From NCBI GenBank assembly GCA_038210135.1, contig JBBQWZ010000020.1, forward strand, positions 39,609 to 103,608: a stretch of DNA of 64,000 nucleotides. The letters run 5' to 3'. The translations under genes were made by a program, and so were the position numbers. This document shows positions 18,457 to 26,607 of the stretch, piece after piece. Numbering within the stretch: position 1 is the stretch's first letter; each line of letters begins with the position of its first letter. The stretch comes from JBBQWZ01 sp038210135. Its GTDB lineage: Bacteria > Acidobacteriota > Terriglobia > Bryobacterales > Bryobacteraceae. The notes under the pieces were generated by a model, which was not told the DNA's origin, did no database searches, and was given only the letters and a program-made list of their open reading frames with translations.

Positions 18457-19906
18457 ATGAACACGAACGCTAGAGATCGCCTGACTCATCCGCTTCCTAG
18501 GACCAGTGTTGTGATTCCGGCTCTGAACGAAGCCGCAAATATTGAGTATGTGATCTCGCTGGCACGAGCTTCAAGCTGCGTTAGCGAGATTATCGTCATC
18601 AACGACGGTTCCGTGGACGATACAGCCGAAACCGCTTCGCGCGCCGGTGCACGTGTCGTAACCAGCACCCTGCTCGGCAAGGGAGCGTCGATGGCCGATG
18701 GGTTGCGTGAGTCGCGGGGGGGAGATCATCGTCTTCCTCGACGGCGACCTTCGCGGCCTCGACAGGGGCCTCATCGAACGGTTGATCGCGCCGATTCAGG
18801 AGAACCGTGCCGACTTCGTCAAGGCTCGTTTCAGCCGCGACGCCGGCCGCGTCAGCACTCTCACCGCAAAACCGTTGGTCGAGACGTTTTTCCCCGAGCT
18901 TGCCCACTTCGCACAACCGCTCGGCGGAATCATCGCCGCGCACCGCGGACTCCTCGAGAGGCTTCACTTCGAAGCTGATTATGGCGTCGATATCGCGTTG
19001 TTGATCGACGCCCACTTTGCCAACGCGCGCCTGGTGGAAGTAGACATCGGACACTTGGAGCACGATCGCCAGTCGCTCGAAGCGCTGGGAGAAATGGCGA
19101 AGCAAGTCGCACGAAGCGTGCTCCACCGGGCCGACATGCACGGACGGCTGTCGATGCGGCAGATTCAAAAGGTCGAGGAGGGAGATCGCCGGGCCCAGGC
19201 GGAGTTCTCTATTGCCCTCAAACATCTTGGGGGATCGAAGAAGCTAGCTCTCTTCGACATGGATGGCACCCTGTTGCGAGGGCGTTCGGTGGTCACTCTC
19301 GCGGAGCGCACGGGACGGCTCGCGCAAGTCCGGCGCTATCTCGATAATGCGGACTTGTGTCCCCTGGAGCGGACACGCAAAATTGCTTCCTGTCTGGAAG
19401 GTATACCGCGCAGCGAATTTGTAGAAACCGCGCGCTCGATGGAGTTGAGCGAAGGCGTCGTTGAAACAATCGTGGCGCTCCGAAAGAAAGGGTATCGTGT
19501 CGGCATCGTCAGCGACAGCTTCCGCATCACGACGGAGATCGTCCGACGTCGAGTTTTCGCGGACTTTAGCGTGGCGAATCTGCTTCGCTTCCGCCATGGT
19601 CATGCGACCGGCGAGGTGACGCTTTCGCCGTTCTTGCAGCATCGCCTCGGATGCCAGGAGCATTCGGCTTGTAAACGGAATGTCCTGCTTGATCTGGAGG
19701 AGGTGCTCGGCGTTCACCCGTCGCAGGTGCTGGCGGTGGGTGACAGCGCGAACGATCTTTGCATGCTGCGCGAAGCCGGCGTGGGGGTTGCGTTCGAACC
19801 TAAGCACGACGAGATACACTCCAGCGCGAAGCACGTGATCGGCGGCGATATGCGGCAACTGCTTTCGCTTGGCTATTTGGGGCAATTGGTGGCGGCGTCG
19901 ATATGA
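18457..19906 (+). pseudogene. Glucosyl-3-phosphoglycerate synthase-like GT fused to HAD-IB phosphatase, frameshifted in a G run
   Basis: The N-terminal part from ATG 18457 is a GT-A glycosyltransferase: SVVIPALNEAANIEYV, EIIVINDGSVDDT. After a frame change it continues EIIVFLDGDLRG, GRVSTLTAKPLVETFFPEL, QPLGGIIAAHRGLL and YGVDIALLID, which track GpgS closely. From about residue 260 a HAD-IB phosphatase follows (ALFDMDGTLLRGRS, VGIVSDSF, VLAVGDSANDLCML). Together they could make glucosyl-3-phosphoglycerate and dephosphorylate it to glucosylglycerate, a compatible solute. The break is at seven Gs (18716-18722); six would keep frame. Sugar donor and acceptor are inferred from family resemblance. 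Confidence 0.8.
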
Positions 19907-19922
19907 CACTCAAGGAAAATCT

Positions 19923-20916
19923 GTGAGTTTGCGCAATCTCATTTTTACTGCCGCGACTGCTACGTTGTTCGCGCTGGGTGTAGGAACCGCTCAGGCCCCC
20001 AACGGGACGCAGCCTGTTCCGGGCAAAGTGACTCTTTCTGTTGAACGGGCGGATCCGGCCGACGAATTTGTGTGTCCGATGGATCCGGATGTTCGCTCGA
20101 AGGAGCCCGGGAAATGCCCGCGTTGCGGAATGAAACTGGTAGCTGGCGTACCGGATTTTCTCGAATACCGGGTTTCGCTTAAAACCCATCCGCTTGCGCT
20201 CAAGGCAGGGGTGCCGACGGAACTGCAGATGATCATCACGAATCCCAAAGACGGAAAGCGCGTCACGGACTTCGAGATCATGCACGAGCGGATCTTCCAT
20301 TTCTTTCTGGTCAGCCAGGACCTCAGCATTTTCGTCCACGATCATCCAGTCAAAGGGGCGGATTCTGTGTTCCGCTTGCCTTACACGTTTCCGAAGCCAG
20401 GCCTTTATCAGATCCTCAGCGATTTTTATCCGAAGGGTGGCACGCCGCAACTCATCGCCAAGACCATCATCGTCCCGGGGGCACCGTTCAAAGCCTATGC
20501 CGCGAAGCTTAAGCCCGATGTCGGAACACAGAAGGGAGCGAATCTTGAAGTTTCACTCACCACGGACCCTCCCACGCCGATCGCCGGCACGAAGACGCTC
20601 ATGTTTTTCAAGTTATCGACGGCCCGAAGGGTTTGAGCCATATATCGGAGCGTGGGCCCACATGCTGGCCGTTAGCGAAGACTTGGTAGATATGATCCAC
20701 AGCCACCCGTTCATTGCGGACGGAGGTCCAAACGTACAGTTCAACATGATTTTCCCACGCCAGGGTATTTACCGGGTTTGGGTGCAATTCCAGCGCAAAG
20801 GCGTCGTCAACACGGTAGCTTTCAACATCCCAGTGACGGAACTGAAGAAAGGGGCAAGGAAGCTTAGCCTCCTTCCGTCTGGTACGGCCAACGCAGCTGA
20901 GCCAACTGTCGGCTGA
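19923..20916 (+). pseudogene. Secreted heavy-metal-binding-domain protein, frameshifted
   Basis: GTG 19923 with AAGGA about 8 bases upstream starts a signal peptide (SLRNLIFTAATATLFALGVG, cleavage near AQA). A heavy-metal-binding motif follows: FVCPMDPDVRSKEPGKCPRCGMKLV, given here as two parts, FVCPMDP and GKCPRCGMKLV. Then come two beta-rich domains with His-rich stretches (HERIFHFFLVSQ, FVHDHP; later AHMLAVSED, MIHSHPF) like the YtkA/FixH-type domains seen in copper-handling proteins. Near 20610-20620 the frame breaks (LMFFKLS, then RPEGFEPYIGAWAHM in another frame). It follows the GT-HAD gene by 16 bases. A role in copper or metal sequestration is plausible but unproven. Confidence 0.75.
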
Positions 20917-21063
20917 GCGATGCCTTCATAGCGGTTCGGGAAGAATCCGGGCATCATGGCGCGACTTCCTCGACCTCGCGTCAAAGGAAATTGCGTGCAT
21001 CAGTGGTGTGCTGCTGACCGATCAAACCATCCAGATCTAGTTCTGTGATTCGAAGCAAAAGCC

Positions 21064-21545
21064 TCAAGTCAATTGTTTTGCCAGCGTAGGGATTGGTCCA
21101 TCCATCTTGATCCCGAGCCCTTGAAGGCGTTCCTCGATCTCTGCGATCGATTTACGTCCCATGTTTGGCAGCCTGGATATGTAATTTTGATCTAAGAGAG
21201 CAAGTCGCCTACCGTCGCGATCCCAGCTGAGCGAAGGCAATTCAACGCCCTCACAGATAAGCTGAGGCTCGATACTGAAATCAACAGCGGCCTCACCTCC
21301 GAGTGACTGCCGGAAGCTCCCCCAAACCCGCAATGACCAGTTACGACCAGACCGAGGCCGAGCTTCTCAATTTGGCTTGCGAGGTGAACTCCGTCGCAAA
21401 GATCGCCCAGCCCAGCGCCGTCGAGAGCAGCGTTCGCGAGTTCGTTCGCAATCAATCGTACGTCAAGTTCTGGGAAAGAAGTCGTCAAGTCTTCACTCGT
21501 TATTCCTGGAAACAGAACAATTCGAGAGGCTGAGGGCAGAAGCAA
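21064..21545 (-). pseudogene. RNA polymerase alpha-CTD-like protein, frameshifted
   Basis: The upstream frame (start 21545) ends ISVSSLSLSVRALNCLRSAG and IATVGDLL. A second frame then continues LLDQNYISRLPNMGRKSIAEI and EERLQGLGIKM to the stop at 21064. Joined, this is the alpha-CTD helix-hairpin-helix fold (LSVR...NCL..AGI.TVGDL...N.GRKS..EI...L). The N-terminal about 90 residues are not the alpha assembly domain and are unknown. A free alpha-CTD domain could act as a transcription factor binding UP-element DNA or other regulators. The break is around 21195-21215. Confidence 0.65.
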
Positions 21546-21652
21546 TTAGGTTCTCAGCATTATGTCGGCCAAGCTGCCGGTCCGGATCACATACTGTAAG
21601 ATACACATTCTATAAGCGATCTCAGCGTATCGATCGCAAGACCGTCCAGGCG

Positions 21653-21686
21653 AAAGTAGACCACCGGCGGGGAGAAAGTAGGCCAC
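21653..21686. mobile_element. Possible IS21-type end remnant (direct repeats)
   Basis: AAAGTAGACCAC (21653-21664) and AAAGTAGGCCAC (21675-21686) are direct repeats 22 bases apart in the gene-free stretch 21546-22004. Such repeated boxes resemble the multiple terminal repeats of IS21-family elements as I remember them. No istA/istB gene and no matching opposite end were seen. The rest of this stretch holds only short, domain-free frames. Confidence 0.3.
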
Positions 21687-22004
21687 TTTCTATGGATTTG
21701 TGTGATTTTGGCTTGGGTGTTCTGCGGAGCGCGGTTGAGGCCGAAGTGGAAGCCGGTCGTTACAAAATCGCCGGTGGAAGTCCAGCCATGTTTGACTACT
21801 ATCGGAGATCTTTCGAAAGGGTCACGTGGCTGGAGAAGGAGTGCGCAGCGGTGTTCCCGATGACGTGACACCAGCCTGGATGGTCTATCCGTGCAAACAT
21901 CGTGCAAACATGCCGGTAGAACACGGTGCTTCTCGATGCCAAATCGAAAAGTGGCCGCGCGCAGAATCAACCAGATAGCCTGCATTGCTATCCAGTGCCA
22001 GTAT

Positions 22005-22037
22005 CCTTTTCGGGTTCGAGCCCCGTCGTCCCCGCCA
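22005..22037 (+). other. tRNA 3'-end fragment, putative attachment site of the island
   Basis: The T-arm CGGG-TTCGAGC-CCCG is followed by seven acceptor bases, a G discriminator and encoded CCA. No 5' half of a tRNA exists upstream, so it is not a functional tRNA gene. It lies just past the C-terminal end of the integrase remnant (minus strand), the normal position of an att site for tRNA-targeting tyrosine integrases. The amino-acid identity cannot be told from this piece. Confidence 0.65.
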
Positions 22038-22044
22038 TTCCTTC

Positions 22045-22500
22045 TTTTTTAGAATCATCAATACTCCTGGTGCGCAATCCCCTCCTGCTAACATCCCGTC
22101 CGCTGCAGGTTTGCGGCTTGCATCGATCACACCGGACATTGCCTCGTTCCAAATCCTCGCGGCGGCGCGTGTGTCCGCCGGCAATGCGTGCGAATAAATC
22201 GAAAGCGTGATGTTTTGATCAGCGTGGCCGAGGCGCTCACTTACGACCGCGATCGGCACGCCCTTGCTGAGAAGCGCGCTGGCGTGGCTGTGCCTCAACG
22301 AGTGCAAGCTGACACCTTCGAGTCCAGCCTTCCTCATCAGCTCGACGACTTTGGCCCGTACACGGTCCGGCAAGTAGTGCGATCCGTTCGGCTGACAAAA
22401 GATCAGGCCGCTGTCTTGAGAATCCGCGCCGAAGAGCCTCGCGGTCCTTTCCCGTCGTTCCATCGCCTGCCCGAGAACACACCGAGTATTGAAATCGAAC
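22045..22500 (-). pseudogene. Truncated second copy of the integrase (C-terminal catalytic part)
   Basis: The reverse strand reads LFGADSQDSGLIFCQPNGSH, HSLRHSHASALLSKGVPIAV and ERLGHADQNITLSIYSHALP. This is the box II to Tyr region of the integrase at 1-1271, which it matches closely at DNA level. A block of 65 bases (22373-22437) is identical to 197-261. The N-terminal and arm-binding parts and box I are missing, and upstream sequence is unrelated. The frame runs on through the tRNA fragment without a natural end. It is a relic of an earlier or tandem integration. Confidence 0.85.
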
Positions 22501-22619
22501 TTCGCACGGGCGAGCTCACGTGAGAACAAGCTCTTAGCCAAGAGGGCGGTGCGAGAAGAGAGGAGCAATCGGAGTTGCGTCCGCAATACTGTAATTTAAG
22601 GTCAACATACTCGGCCACC

Positions 22620-22830
22620 ACGCTCTGTCAGGTGCGGATCGAATTAGCCCAGGCATAGTCGCGGACCTTAAATCGCGCGGTCCCGCGGAGCACTTCGATT
22701 TTAGCTTCGATCGCCGAATTCTCGGCGCGTAGCCAATCGCATTTCGAAGAACGTTCTCGTATTCTCGCCGGAGCAATTCAGAATTCCCGGTGACCTCGAC
22801 GTCCGCTTCTTCCGTGAATACGATGGGCAA
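22620..22830 (-). pseudogene. Histidine kinase ATPase-domain remnant
   Basis: The reverse strand from 22830 contains EVTGNSELLRREYENVLRNA followed by IGYAP. This matches the N box of HATPase domains (LLRxxxENVLRNAIRYAP). Later SAGPRDLR fits the next strand, but the G boxes are absent. No start or other kinase domains are present. It is debris between the integrase relic and the next broken gene. Confidence 0.5.
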
Positions 22831-22956
22831 TGTTTCGCGTCGGCTTCTATTTGGCGGTCATCCACCAGCGCACGGACCGGGCTGTAAACAAGTATTCATT
22901 CGGCAGTAACCCCATAAGAACTTGCGTTCGCTAGGTTAGAAACCTAAAGGGGCGCT

Positions 22957-23490
22957 GTGTTCAAAGTAGCTTCATGGATTGTACTTCTGTCGATCGCGGG
23001 CTCGACCGCGTCGGCGCAGAGTAGCGGTGCCAGCTTGACTGGCCGTGTCGCGGACCCAAGTGGTTCGATCGTTCCGGCGGCCAAGTCACCGCGGGATTGC
23101 CACGAATCTCGAGCGGATCGCCCAAACGGACGCATCCGGGTATTATTTCTTCGCCGTTCTGCCTGTCGGCACCTACGATGTGACTACCGAAGGCGCGGGC
23201 TTTCAACCAACCAAACAGATCGTAACGCTCGAGACGGCGCAAAAAGGCCGTCCGGATTTCAAGCTCAGCGTCAGCCAGGTGCAGACCGCGGTGACAGTGG
23301 ACGCGGGCTTACAGGTCTCGCGCTACACCGAACAGGGCGGCGCGACCAGCGCCGGCCGCCAGGGCGGTTTCAACGTCCACGGCGTGAGCAGTCTGCAGAA
23401 CAACTTCATTCTTGACGGCGTAGACAACAACACGATTTGAAAAAACGTGTAGGAGCTCAGCACTCAGATCGTCCGCATGCGGACCCTTAT
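22957..23490 (+). pseudogene. Oar-type TonB receptor N-terminal fragment
   Basis: The signal peptide (MFKVASWIVLLSIAGSTASA) is followed by ASLTGRVADPSGSIVPAAK. A frameshift near 23085-23100 follows, then YYFFAVLPVGTYDVTTEGAGF (21 residues in the original; read as YYFFAVLPVG and TYDVTTEGAGF) and FNVHGVSSLQNNFILDGVDN. Two in-frame stops follow (TGA at 23438-23440, then TAG), after which ELSTQIV still fits the family. The plug and barrel are absent. A complete relative would need about 1,000 more residues. Compared with the receptor at 2920 it is an independent family member, not a copy. Confidence 0.8.
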
Positions 23491-23614
23491 GAATTATGCG
23501 GCTCGGTTTTTATCAGGCCTTCGCGCGATATTCGTCGAGCCGAAACAAATGATCTCTATGATCATTCGACGGGCGCATTGTCCGTGGCCACCCGCAAAAT
23601 AGGAGATCTGTTCA

Positions 23615-25636
23615 ATGACCTTAAGATCCTTCGGCGTCCTTGCTGTATTGACGCTTGGTATTTCTGTGTCGCCGCTTTTGTCGCAAAACGCGCCTAGTGC
23701 TCGTATTCTGTTGCCGGAGAGAACCCGGCTCCTACAAAGCCAGCTCATCGACCTGGTGATTGAAGTTAGGAACGCCACGGCGGTCAGCGGACTTTCGGTC
23801 AAAGCCGGTTCGGTCGATCTCACCTCGAAGTTCGGCGCCCCGGTGAAGGCGGATCTCGATTGCGACGGCACCTCTGACTGGGTGATTCGCGCTAATTTGC
23901 AGTCTTTCGATACGCCCGGAACGGTCAACCTCGCGGTTTCCCTCTCGGCCGACGGCGCCTTGGTTACCGACACCCGTTCCATTCTCGTTCGCGAATTCAA
24001 CCCGCCGGCCGGACAACGCCGGAACATGATTCTCTTTATCGGCGACGCCATGGGGACTGCCTACCGTGACGCGGCGCGCCTGGTTTCCCGGTCCACTGTG
24101 GATGTCTCCGGCAAGAACGCATTTCGCGACGGGTACTTCGACAATCTTCTCGAAATGGACAAAATGCCCGTGAGCGGTATGTCGATGACGTATGGCACGG
24201 ACGCTGTAATTCCGGATTCCGCCAATACGGGATCCGCTTGGGCCACCGGCAATAAAACCTTTTCGGCCGCGGTCAATGTGCTTACCGACGGTACCGACTG
24301 CAAATGGCGCTTTAACGGCCAGCAGAAAGCAGCGAACCTTCCGTTCATGCTGGACAACCCGCGCATCGAAAATCTCTGGCAATACCTGAAACGCCGTTTC
24401 AACTACCGCACTGGAATCGTGACGACAGCCGCGGTAACCGACGCCACGCCCGCCGTGGAAGGCGCGTACACCGCGTATCGTCAGGCTCGGCTTGAGGTGG
24501 CGAGGCAGTATCGCGAGAACCCGATGCTCAACGGCGCCCCCGCCTTCGACGTTATTTTCGGCGGCGGCGCGGATCCTTTCCTTGCGTCAGGCCGGCCCGA
24601 CGGCCGCAACCTCGTGGGTGAATTCCAGAGCATGGGCTACCGCTACGTGACAAACGCGACGCAGCTAAAGCAAATCGCCTACGGCCAGCCGACCATCGGT
24701 CTATTCAAGGGCTCCGCCCGGCCGGCGCCCGCCTCGAACGGGATCGCGACCGCGTCCGACGTGAACATGGATGTCGCTTACGACAAACTCCTGCTGCAGC
24801 GTCCCTCCTCCGAACCCGCCGCCAATTTCGGCGGATTCACGGATCAGCCGATGCTCGATCTGATGACGCAAAAGGCCATCGATGTACTGTCTTCCAGCTT
24901 GACGGGCACGCCGTTCATCCTGATGGTGGAAGGCGCGTCGATCGATAAGCAGTCCCATCCGAACCAGGCTGCGGGAACGATCTGGGATACGATCGAATTC
25001 GACAAATCCGTCGGCGTGGCTCGCGCCTGGGCCGCCAAGCGGACGGCCAAAGATACGCTCATCGTGGTGACCGCGGATCACGACCAGTCGATGAGCATCA
25101 TCGGCGTCAGCAATACGCCGGACGTCGAATACTTCGACCGGGCGAAGTCACAGAAGGTTTCTTACAGCACCGCGGCCGGGGATCAGAACTTCACCGTGTT
25201 CGGTGACTCCTACTCGAATGCGCGCGCTGGGCTGCCGTTTGTGAATACCAGTACGACCGCATCTAACAATGGTGGAGCGGCCGCGATGCCGGGGACCTTC
25301 GCACCGGTGAGTCCGGCGGATACTCCGGCCACCAGCACCTATTCCACCTACTTCGGCAGCCCGGCGTATCCCCTGGACACTGATACCGGATATCCGGTAA
25401 ACGCAGGTCCAGGCATTCGTCGGCTCGCCGTCGGATTCCGGACCGGCGATCACACCGGATCGAGCGTACCCGTCACCGCGGAAGGTCCGGGAGCCTTGAT
25501 GTTCACCGGCTACATGGATCAGTCGGACATCTTCTTCAAGATGGCCGCAGCCCTCTCGACCGACACCGCAGACCTCGACAAATTCGTGGACCTACTTGTG
25601 AACGGCAGTCTCCCGAAGACGATCGGCAAACAATAG
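23615..25636 (+). CDS. Secreted alkaline phosphatase
   Basis: The 673-residue protein has a signal peptide (MTLRSFGVLAVLTLGISVSP). A beta-sandwich-like N-terminal region lies at about 30-130, then an alkaline phosphatase core. It shows MILFIGDAMG (metal Asp), the nucleophile loop PDSANTGSAWATGNKTF (Ser about 202), DKQSHPNQAAGTIWDTIEFD, VVTADHDQSM (Asp-His pair) and GDHTGSSVPVTAEGPGA (last His ligand). It hydrolyses phosphate monoesters in the periplasm. AGGAG sits upstream of the ATG. It is the first intact gene after the decayed region. The N-terminal sandwich is an addition to the usual about 450-residue enzyme. Confidence 0.92.
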   Translation: MTLRSFGVLAVLTLGISVSPLLSQNAPSARILLPERTRLLQSQLIDLVIEVRNATAVSGLSVKAGSVDLTSKFGAPVKADLDCDGTSDWVIRANLQSFDTPGTVNLAVSLSADGALVTDTRSILVREFNPPAGQRRNMILFIGDAMGTAYRDAARLVSRSTVDVSGKNAFRDGYFDNLLEMDKMPVSGMSMTYGTDAVIPDSANTGSAWATGNKTFSAAVNVLTDGTDCKWRFNGQQKAANLPFMLDNPRIENLWQYLKRRFNYRTGIVTTAAVTDATPAVEGAYTAYRQARLEVARQYRENPMLNGAPAFDVIFGGGADPFLASGRPDGRNLVGEFQSMGYRYVTNATQLKQIAYGQPTIGLFKGSARPAPASNGIATASDVNMDVAYDKLLLQRPSSEPAANFGGFTDQPMLDLMTQKAIDVLSSSLTGTPFILMVEGASIDKQSHPNQAAGTIWDTIEFDKSVGVARAWAAKRTAKDTLIVVTADHDQSMSIIGVSNTPDVEYFDRAKSQKVSYSTAAGDQNFTVFGDSYSNARAGLPFVNTSTTASNNGGAAAMPGTFAPVSPADTPATSTYSTYFGSPAYPLDTDTGYPVNAGPGIRRLAVGFRTGDHTGSSVPVTAEGPGALMFTGYMDQSDIFFKMAAALSTDTADLDKFVDLLVNGSLPKTIGKQ

Positions 25637-25649
25637 CCAGTTGCATTTG

Positions 25650-25685
25650 CTCGCGAAGGGGCGGACGGCTTCGCCCCTTCGCGAG
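25650..25685. terminator. Strong 14-bp hairpin between two genes
   Basis: CTCGCGAAGGGGCG (25650-25663) pairs perfectly with CGCCCCTTCGCGAG (25672-25685) over an 8-base loop. No T run follows. It may be a terminator, processing site or attenuator between the phosphatase and the secreted protein 12 bases downstream. Confidence 0.5.
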
Positions 25686-25697
25686 GCGGACACTCAA

Positions 25698-26222
25698 ATG
25701 AAGCACATTCGAATCCTCGTCGGCGCGTTAGTATCATTGGCTCTAACCGCGGCGGTCCCGACCGCCGCCGACCCGATCGTTCGCGACAGAAAAGTCCAAT
25801 GGATCTTCCTCACGGCGACGCCTCCGGAAGCCCGCAACGCGCTCGGAGCGCCAGCCCTGGTCGCCAATTTCGGCACCGACTTCGAGGCCCTGCAATATCG
25901 AATTGACAACGAGGACCACGACGACGTCTCTCACTCGGTAGTTTTCCGCCGGTCTTCGTCACTACTCGTCAGCGTGTCCCGCAGCTATAACGAAGAGCGG
26001 AACGTAGATGAGTTCTTTCCGCCGAAGTATTCCGTCACCTACGCAAATCCCGACCCGAACGGGAAATACAGCATTCTTCTGCGCCGCCTGCCGAATGGGT
26101 GGGTCTTGATGGCAATGGGAGTCAGCGCGCCCGGGCAGCCCACCCGCCAGCTCGTTCTGATGCGCGAAACCGAGATGCGCTGGTTTTATCCATGGATCGC
26201 CAACGCCCTGAACTCTTATTAA
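25698..26222 (+). CDS. Secreted protein of unknown function
   Basis: The product is 174 residues from the ATG at 25698, where the signal peptide begins (MKHIRILVGALVSLALTAAV, cleavage near TAADP). The upstream in-frame extension to 25641 would read through the hairpin and is not used. The mature part is mixed alpha/beta with a basic, aromatic C-terminus (ETEMRWFYPWIANALNSY). No family is recognised. It follows the alkaline phosphatase on the same strand across the hairpin. Confidence 0.6.
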   Translation: MKHIRILVGALVSLALTAAVPTAADPIVRDRKVQWIFLTATPPEARNALGAPALVANFGTDFEALQYRIDNEDHDDVSHSVVFRRSSSLLVSVSRSYNEERNVDEFFPPKYSVTYANPDPNGKYSILLRRLPNGWVLMAMGVSAPGQPTRQLVLMRETEMRWFYPWIANALNSY

Positions 26223-26607
26223 ACAGTTTCGCGACTCTGCATGCGGAGCTGCGTGCAGGCCACTCCCGAAAAGAAATGCCCGAGCGCCAAACTTATCAGA
26301 AGTTGGTAGTGGGTCAGTTCAAACTGACCCACTACCCAGAAGTTCGCTATTTCTCTAATCTGCTTCTTCGAAGTGATCGTCGGGCCTGGCCATAGCAAGG
26401 AAGATTTCGTCGATCCGGTTTCCACCTAAAGCGTAAAAGCTTCGCCCTGAGCCATGGCGCGAACGAGAACATCTCAGTGAGGTCGCTGTTGACTGTATGG
26501 TTAACAGAACTTCGGCACCGGTGCTTTGTCGGCATCCACTCCCACGACCGACGACGACTCCCCAACTCTACGTCGAAGCGCGGACCACCTCAGTAACGAG
26601 CAAGAAA
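26223..26607. other. Intergenic, 385 bp, holding palindrome copy 2
   Basis: Apart from the palindromic insertion at 26297-26344, nothing recognisable is present. Open frames here are short and domain-free. It lies between a rightward gene's end and the end of rpiA (convergent). Confidence 0.45.
26297..26344. mobile_element. 32-bp perfect palindrome with 8-bp target duplication (copy 2)
   Basis: The element at 26305-26336 has arm GGTAGTGGGTCAGTT, loop CA, and the exact reverse complement of the arm. It is flanked by CAGAAGTT at 26297-26304 and 26337-26344. It shares its outer 9 bases (GGTAGTGGG / CCCACTACC) and octamer duplication with copy 1 at 3706-3750. The inner arm and loop differ and it is 3 bp longer. 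It is non-coding. Confidence 0.85.

Noticed and set aside
22005..22037. Complete tRNA gene
   Set aside because: Only T-arm, acceptor 3' strand and CCA are present; no D-arm, anticodon arm or 5' acceptor strand upstream.
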